Source of the DNA: DSNY01 sp040752195 | GTDB lineage: Bacteria > Pseudomonadota > Gammaproteobacteria > Burkholderiales > Burkholderiaceae_F | Assembly: GCA_040752195.1 (NCBI GenBank) | Contig: JBFMFC010000008.1 | Coordinates: forward strand, 27,992-91,991 | Reading direction: 5' to 3' | Length of the DNA: 64,000 nt | Part shown: positions 53,024-64,000 of the stretch, one piece after another | Layout: the number at the start of each line of letters is the position of its first letter | Numbering within the stretch: position 1 is the first letter of the stretch | Position numbers and translations under genes: made by a program | Notes under the pieces: model-generated | Database searches by the model: none | What the model was told of the DNA's origin: nothing | What the model saw: the letters and a program-made list of their open reading frames with translations, nothing else

Positions 53024-53821
53024 ATGGAACTTTCGCTCAAATCTCACACGGTTGCCGGCTCCACGCCAGCGCGCGCCGCCGAGCCGCGCCTCATGCTGTC
53101 GATGGCGCGTACCGCGGCCGACATCGAAGATGCCCAGCGGCTTCGGTTCAAGGTGTTCGTCGAGGAGATGGGCGCCGCCGCCGGCGGGTGCGACGCCGGG
53201 CTGGACAGCGACGAGTTCGATGCCTGGTGCGACCACCTGATCGTGCGCGATGCGGACACGCTGCGGGCAGTCGGCACGTATCGCATTCTTCCGCCCGACC
53301 GGGAGCGAGCGCTGGGCCGGCTCTACGCCGACGGCGAGTTCGATCTGTCGCGGCTGGCTCATCTGCGGCCGGAGGCGATCGAGATCGGCCGATCATGCGT
53401 ACATCGCGAGCACCGCAACGGCGGTGTGATCATGCTGCTGTGGGCCGGTCTGGCGCGGTACATGAAGACTCGCGGTTACCGGCACCTCATCGGCTGCGCG
53501 AGTGCTTCGCTCGCCGACGGCGGGCACCAAGCAGCGCGGCTGCGCGACGAGCTGCAGCCATACCTCAGCGCGCCCGATCTGCGCGTGTCCCCGCACGTGG
53601 CGTTTCCGTATGCCCGTCTGACGCGTGCGGCCACGTGCACGATCCCGCCGCTCATCAAGGGCTACTTGCGTCTGGGCGCCCGCGTCTGCGGCGAACCGGC
53701 GTGGGATCCCGACTTCAACACGGCGGACTTTCTGATGTGGCTGTCGCTGGACCAGCTCCATCCGCGCTACGCGCGGCACTTCGATTTGCTGGCGACGCAA
53801 GCGACGGCCGACGCGAATTGA
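53024..53821 (+). CDS. olsB: L-ornithine N-alpha-acyltransferase, ornithine-lipid synthesis
   Basis: 265 residues of the GNAT-type OlsB family. Visible signatures are AQRLRFKVFVEEMGA, DAWCDHLIVRDADTLRAVGT, YRILPP, IEIGRSCVHREHRNGGVIML, HLIGCASASLADG and PPLIKGYLRLGARVCGEPAW. It acylates ornithine with 3-hydroxyacyl-ACP to lyso-ornithine lipid, a phosphorus-free membrane lipid. No olsA is adjacent. It follows the glycosyltransferase by 189 bp with its own Pho-like box. Confidence 0.9.
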   Translation: MELSLKSHTVAGSTPARAAEPRLMLSMARTAADIEDAQRLRFKVFVEEMGAAAGGCDAGLDSDEFDAWCDHLIVRDADTLRAVGTYRILPPDRERALGRLYADGEFDLSRLAHLRPEAIEIGRSCVHREHRNGGVIMLLWAGLARYMKTRGYRHLIGCASASLADGGHQAARLRDELQPYLSAPDLRVSPHVAFPYARLTRAATCTIPPLIKGYLRLGARVCGEPAWDPDFNTADFLMWLSLDQLHPRYARHFDLLATQATADAN

Positions 53822-54347
53822 ACGCGCGAACGTCCGCCGCGGGCGCCGTACGTAGAGCGAGCGCGTGGCGGCAAGGGCGGTGCGGATGATGGAAGAGCAT
53901 CGGCGCGCTGCCGTCGACTCGCCGTGCCGATGCCGGTCAACGGGCGCGCCGAACGTCCGCGGCGTGAGCGATGGGGTGGCCGATGGGAATCGACCGGCAA
54001 CGCCCCGTCCCTCAAGGAAAACCGCGCTTGCCACACGAGATCGTGTAGCAGATTGTGTAACAGGTCCGCGACGTTGCGCAACACGCGCTGACGCGGGTCG
54101 TGATGTGACCTTGGACTGGGTCGTAGTCCTTCTGCATCAGAGCCGCGGATCTCGCGGGTCGGTAAAGTCCATGACCGCCCCGCGCGTTCGCGTCTTGCTC
54201 CCTTCTTCGTCAGGGCTGCGGTTCTCGCGCGCGCAGGACAAAGTAAGACTGCGCAACTTTGTCCACCTTGATCGCTTCTTTGTCAGGGCTGTGACCTCGC
54301 CCGCGTTTTCCGGATCCTATCGCTGAGATCATCACGCGGCCTGCCCT
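53822..54347. other. Non-coding stretch with a diverged direct repeat
   Basis: No gene is recognisable in any frame. Segments 54194-54228 and 54268-54302 share the core TTGTCAGGGCTG/TCGTCAGGGCTG (period 74 bp, several mismatches), suggesting an old tandem duplication beside the insertion-sequence fragments. Confidence 0.45.
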
Positions 54348-54790
54348 TCACTGGCCGGCAAGCCACGCCTGCTTGAACTGAATCGGGCTGACATAGACAT
54401 AGCCGAGCGACGATCTCGTCCATGTCGGCTCGCCGGAACTCGAACCGGCGCCCGTGCAGCCTGCCGACCTTCAGCGAGCCCAACAGGCTCTCGGTCGGCG
54501 CATCGTCCCAACCGTTGCCCTTGCAGCTCATCGAGCTGCGCATGCTGTACTCGGTCAGTGCCCGCCCAAAGCCATCGCTGCAGTACTAGCAGTCGCGACA
54601 TCCCTGTGGAAGATCACGCCGGACGCGGGTCTGCGCCGGAACCAGGCTATGCGCACCGGGCAAATGACCAGTTCGCACCGCATGTACGGCTTCATCGGCC
54701 CGTCCACCACCTGGCGGCTGAACAGGCCCATGACATGGCCAGCCACTGAACCGGTACCCGTTTGATGGACGCCACGAACCGCTGCAAGCG
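54348..54790 (-). mobile_element. IS3-family transposase (OrfB) remnant
   Basis: Fragments in shifted minus-strand frames spell the C-terminal half of an IS3-type integrase-fold transposase: HVMGLFSRQVVDGPMKPYM, AWFRRRPASGVIFHRD (DDE region), then MRSSMSCKGNGWDDAPTESL and GSLKVGRLHGRRFEFRRADM. After an internal deletion of the usual NxxRxHS region the end reads SLGYVYVSPIQFKQAWLAGQ and stops at 54348. At least two frameshifts and a deletion make it inactive. Terminal inverted repeats were not found. Confidence 0.85.
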
Positions 54791-54879
54791 TTATCCACCG
54801 GCGGCGCGGCGCTTGCGACGCGAGCGCCGACGGTGGGTAGCCCGTGTTCGACGCTCGACGGCGGCATACGGGCGTTGTC

Positions 54880-54975
54880 GTGATGCAGGCGCTCGAACTG
54901 CGTCGGCGAGCGGTACCCCAGCGCCGAGTGCCGCCGGCGCGGGTTGTACCAGCCCTCGATGTAGGTGAACAACGC
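54880..54975 (-). mobile_element. Tail of a second IS3-family transposase
   Basis: FTYIEGWYNPRRRHSALGYR followed by SPTQFERLH is the typical C-terminus of an IS3-type OrfB. It lies upstream of, not at the end of, the other remnant, so it is a separate element fragment; its body is gone. Confidence 0.8.
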
Positions 54976-55007
54976 CGTGCGCGCCTGGCGCCTGGCGCCT
55001 TGCTCTT

Positions 55008-55247
55008 GAAGCTGCGCCGGGCGAGCAGCTGCGCGCCGCGCTCGTGGCGGCCGACGCCTTCGTCTTCGAAGGCGAGGCGATCGACCCGACCGGCGCCTGG
55101 CCCGCGGAGCCCTCGTTCCTCGCGCTCGGCATCGCGCTCGCCACCGCGCGCGAGCTGGGCGTGCGCTTCGCGCAGAACGCGCTGCTGTTCGCGGACGACG
55201 ATGCGGTGCCGCGGTTGGTGTGGTTGCCGCGCCCGCCGGCGCGCTGA
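55008..55247 (+). pseudogene. Truncated DUF3293-family gene (C-terminal part)
   Basis: The + frame gives GEQLRAALVAADAFVFEGEA, then DPTGAWPAEPSFLALGIALA and LGVRFAQNALLFADDDAVPR, ending LVWLPRPPAR and TGA at 55247. This matches the C-terminal half of DUF3293 proteins (WPaEPsfLvLG...A..lGrrFgQNA). The N-terminal half is replaced by insertion-sequence debris at about 55005, so the gene was probably cut by that event. GTG 55044 could start a 67-residue peptide, but a functional product is unlikely. Confidence 0.7.
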
Positions 55248-55290
55248 TGCAGCGCGTGTCTGGTTCAGGCGCGCCGCGCGCACGGGGGCC

Positions 55291-58856
<3,566 letters not shown>

Positions 58857-58878
58857 CGTCCGTCCTTACTCCATTGCT

Positions 58879-59361
58879 TCAAGCGTCCGGCATGAGCTCG
58901 GGGCACAGAAACGAGATCTTCACCCCATGCTCCGCGAGCACCTCTCTTGCGAGCCACCAATCGGTGTCCGATGCATTAAGAATCGGGGGCGCATCGCCCG
59001 CGGCCAAGGCCACCGCGACGAACTTGCGGTCGCTGCGGTCGAAGCCCTGCAACCGTTTGTCGGCAGGAAACTCCTCGAACCCGCACTTCGTATGCGGGTT
59101 GATCTGCACCCGACGGCAGTGACGCGGGTCGGCTTGCCGGCTCCAGAGCCACTTGAAGAACGCATCGCCCAACCCGGGCTGACCCGAGAACGAGCAGTGC
59201 CTGCGGTACTCGTCCAGGATGCATTGGCGGTCATCGATAACCACCGGTTCGCGCCGCGCTCGCTCCAGTGCATCGATGCAGGCCCCGACGCAACGCTCTT
59301 GCGCGGGCACATGGCGGCCGTTGGCCACCACCAGCACGTTCGTATCCAGAACGACACTCAC
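58879..59361 (-). CDS. PIN-domain protein (predicted nuclease/toxin)
   Basis: 160 residues from GTG 59361. The acidic PIN residues are visible: Asp6 in VVLDTNVLVV, Glu51 in CILDEYRRH, Asp111 in DRSDRKFVAVALA and Asp134 in NASDTDWW. The family cleaves single-stranded RNA or DNA with divalent metal. Its start overlaps the stop of the ATPase gene (GTGA), so translation is coupled and the two probably act together. No antitoxin of known type is seen. Confidence 0.82.
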   Translation of the reverse strand: MSVVLDTNVLVVANGRHVPAQERCVGACIDALERARREPVVIDDRQCILDEYRRHCSFSGQPGLGDAFFKWLWSRQADPRHCRRVQINPHTKCGFEEFPADKRLQGFDRSDRKFVAVALAAGDAPPILNASDTDWWLAREVLAEHGVKISFLCPELMPDA

Positions 59362-60737
59362 TTGGCCGAGGCGGCGCGGCGCCGCAAGATGGCCTTCTGG
59401 GTCTCGGCAATCTCGCCGAAGTCATCACCAAAGAATCCCTCCGGCCAGTTCTCTATGTTCCCGTACAGGTCCACCTTCAACTCGGTCAGCTGCGAAACAC
59501 CGGTTTCGATTGAGCAGAAGTAAAGCGCCGTGTCCTCCGGTGGCAACTTCTCTTCGGCGATGCGGCGCTGAAGCCGCCGCAGCAGGTGCTCGCTGTGGCT
59601 CTCGACGACGATCTGCACGTTGCGGGACCTCACCGCTTCGATCAACACGTCCGCCAGCCCCGCCTGCACGCCCGGGTGCAGGTGGATCTCCGGCTGCTCC
59701 AGCAGCACGGTCGAGCCCTCGGGCGCGTAGTAGCACAGCGCGATCACGGGCAGGATCTGCGACACACCAAAGCCCACATCGGTCAACAGCACCTCCTGCG
59801 CACCGGGTTGCCGCCGCACCCACACCTGGAAGAGCTTGCCGCCGCTGACGATCGGCCGCACCTCGAAGCTGTCGATCAGGCCGAGGTCTTTCAGCCACAT
59901 CGCCACGACTTCGTCGAGCGCCTTGCGCCTCTTGCCCTTGCCGAAGGAGTAGAGCACGCCTTGGTCGCGCGACGCGAGCAGGGCCTCGACCACACGCTCG
60001 CCGCGACGCCCGACATCGGAGGGTTGCGATCCGCCCCAGGCGTACTCGCGCTTCGGGTACTCACGCAGCGGCCCCAGGTAGTAAAGGCCTGCAGCGAGCC
60101 TTTCGAAAGCGAGCTCGAAGTCCGACAGGAAGGCTGCGTTCTGGAAATACGCGCGCACCTGGTCCGGGAAACCGTAGCACTTGGCCGGCTGCGGCAGGTT
60201 CCACGCGCGGCCTTTCACGCGCTTGAAGGCAAAGCGCGCGTGGGTGCTGAAGAGCTCGTACTCGCCGGGATGGTCCACGACCGGGCGCATCCCGAATTCC
60301 GCACCTGCGAGCCGATAGGCCATGTTGGCCACGGTCATTCGGCCGCTGGCCGAGGAGCCGTTCTTTTCCCAACGCACGGCAGCGGCGTATTCGATGGCAT
60401 CGCTCTCGAGTGGTGCCAATCGGCGCGCTCCGGGATCGACGATGCGCATGGCTTCGCGCAGCCGCCACTTGAGCCGCCACTGCAAGGGGTTACTGACATC
60501 GTGCTGATGCACCACGTCGCGGAACGTGCCAAGTTCGACGAGGCTGCGTGCGTCGCCGAGATCGAGCACGAGATTTCGGTCGGGCGAGTCGGCCGTCTGC
60601 TTGAGCATCAGCAGGAACTGCATCAAGCTCGTCTTGCCCGAGCTGTTGGTGCCGAAGAGCCCGGTTAGCGGCGCCAGCCGCATCGGACCGACGTGCCGCC
60701 AGGACTTGAAGTGGTCGAGCTGCAGCGACTCGATCAT
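59358..60737 (-). CDS. DUF3696-containing AAA ATPase (OLD/ABC-like)
   Basis: 459 residues. The N-terminal FKSWRHVGPMRLAPLTGLFG and P-loop GTNSSGKTSLMQFLLML (about 29-45) identify the SMC/ABC-like AAA_15/21 group. The signature-like LTDVGFGVSQILPVIAL and Walker B STVLLEQPEIHLHPGVQ with D-loop/H-loop SHSEHLL follow. The C-terminal WPEGFFGDDFGEIAETQKAI is the DUF3696 end motif. It lies 34 bp after the methylase stop and overlaps the PIN gene. ATPases of this type pair with nucleases in several defence modules (for example Septu, PARIS), which supports a sensor/trigger role. Confidence 0.88.
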   Translation of the reverse strand: MIESLQLDHFKSWRHVGPMRLAPLTGLFGTNSSGKTSLMQFLLMLKQTADSPDRNLVLDLGDARSLVELGTFRDVVHQHDVSNPLQWRLKWRLREAMRIVDPGARRLAPLESDAIEYAAAVRWEKNGSSASGRMTVANMAYRLAGAEFGMRPVVDHPGEYELFSTHARFAFKRVKGRAWNLPQPAKCYGFPDQVRAYFQNAAFLSDFELAFERLAAGLYYLGPLREYPKREYAWGGSQPSDVGRRGERVVEALLASRDQGVLYSFGKGKRRKALDEVVAMWLKDLGLIDSFEVRPIVSGGKLFQVWVRRQPGAQEVLLTDVGFGVSQILPVIALCYYAPEGSTVLLEQPEIHLHPGVQAGLADVLIEAVRSRNVQIVVESHSEHLLRRLQRRIAEEKLPPEDTALYFCSIETGVSQLTELKVDLYGNIENWPEGFFGDDFGEIAETQKAILRRRAASAK

Positions 60738-60771
60738 GGGTGCGCTCCTATCGCATCACCAGACGTGCGGC

Positions 60772-63662
<2,891 letters not shown>

Positions 63663-63666
<4 letters not shown>

Positions 63667-64000
63667 TCGTCTGCCTCGCGCGCGGGCGTGGCACGGCCTG
63701 CCACCTCGACGATGCGATCGAGCTTCTCGCGAACCTCGGGATCGATGTCCTGCGCGCGCACGAACGGTGCGAGCGTGTGGTAGTCGGTCTTGGCCATGAG
63801 ATTCGGCAGCTCGAGTTTTTCAAAGAACCTGCGAAACAGCGGGTCGAGGAAGTCGTCGCTCGCCTTCAGATCCGGGCTGGACGGCTCGGGCTTGCCGAGG
63901 GCCGCGAGTGCACGGGCGATCTCGTCGATGGCCTCCACCATGGTCTGGCGCCATGCCGATGCGAAGATTTCACCCTGCTGTCGCGCACCCATGGCCTGGG
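63663..64000 (-). CDS. C-terminal part of an unidentified defence-operon gene
   Basis: The frame is open to the right edge; ATG at 63992 could start a 109-residue protein, but it may be the tail of a larger one. The visible sequence (DDFLDPLFRRFFEKLELPNL, AKTDYHTLAPFVRAQDIDPE) is helical and charged, with no motif I recognise. Its stop overlaps the methylase start by 4 bp, so it belongs to the same operon. In Hma-like loci a helicase would be expected nearby, but this tail does not show helicase motifs. Confidence 0.6.

Overview
The window is a GC-rich chromosomal segment from a betaproteobacterium, most probably Burkholderiales. This rests on gene content and order: the aceE-aceF-lpdA cluster with a BPH-type proteasome homologue inside it, glnA-ntrB-ntrC, hemW-rdgB-rph, and yicC-gmk-rpoZ-spoT-greB beside a PP2C phosphatase and a Ser/Thr kinase. 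I cannot name a genus. No rRNA, tRNA or CRISPR array is visible.

Layout. 1-5.3 kb: envelope and unknown-function genes (YVTN propeller, FecR/DUF6600 protein, lipoprotein, YbaN-like protein). 5.3-16.7 kb: hrpA diverging from argA, yggX, a lone molybdenum hydroxylase large subunit, a decayed cytochrome c, rpiA and a G8-domain protein. 16.8-23.4 kb: pyruvate dehydrogenase operon aceE-aceF-(proteasome homologue)-lpdA on the minus strand, with a PAS sensor kinase and FixJ-type regulator diverging from it, followed by folD and prlC. 29.7-36 kb: glutaredoxin-like protein, xth, a flavin reductase remnant and an RND efflux pair. 36-40.9 kb: nitrogen control locus with a sigma-54 promoter and an NtrC-like site upstream of glnA. 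41-50.4 kb: housekeeping block ending in spoT and greB. 50.8-53.8 kb: a metallophosphoesterase/glycosyltransferase pair and olsB, each unit preceded by 11-bp-periodic PhoB-box-like repeats. I read this as a phosphate-starvation lipid-remodelling locus.

53.8-55.3 kb is a graveyard of IS3-family and DUF3293 fragments. It borders a minus-strand defence-type operon that runs off the right end: an unidentified gene, a DUF1156 DNA methylase, a DUF3696 AAA ATPase overlapping a PIN-domain protein, and a HEPN-DUF499 ATPase. The set resembles the Hma (helicase-methylase-ATPase) systems with a two-gene ATPase/PIN module inserted. This is the best candidate for an undescribed system in the window.

Two 100-N runs are each flanked by exact 127-bp duplicates. 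They are almost certainly scaffolding joins between contigs that overlap by one k-mer, so the genes they appear to break (the FecR/DUF6600 gene and the DUF499 gene) are intact when the duplicates are collapsed.
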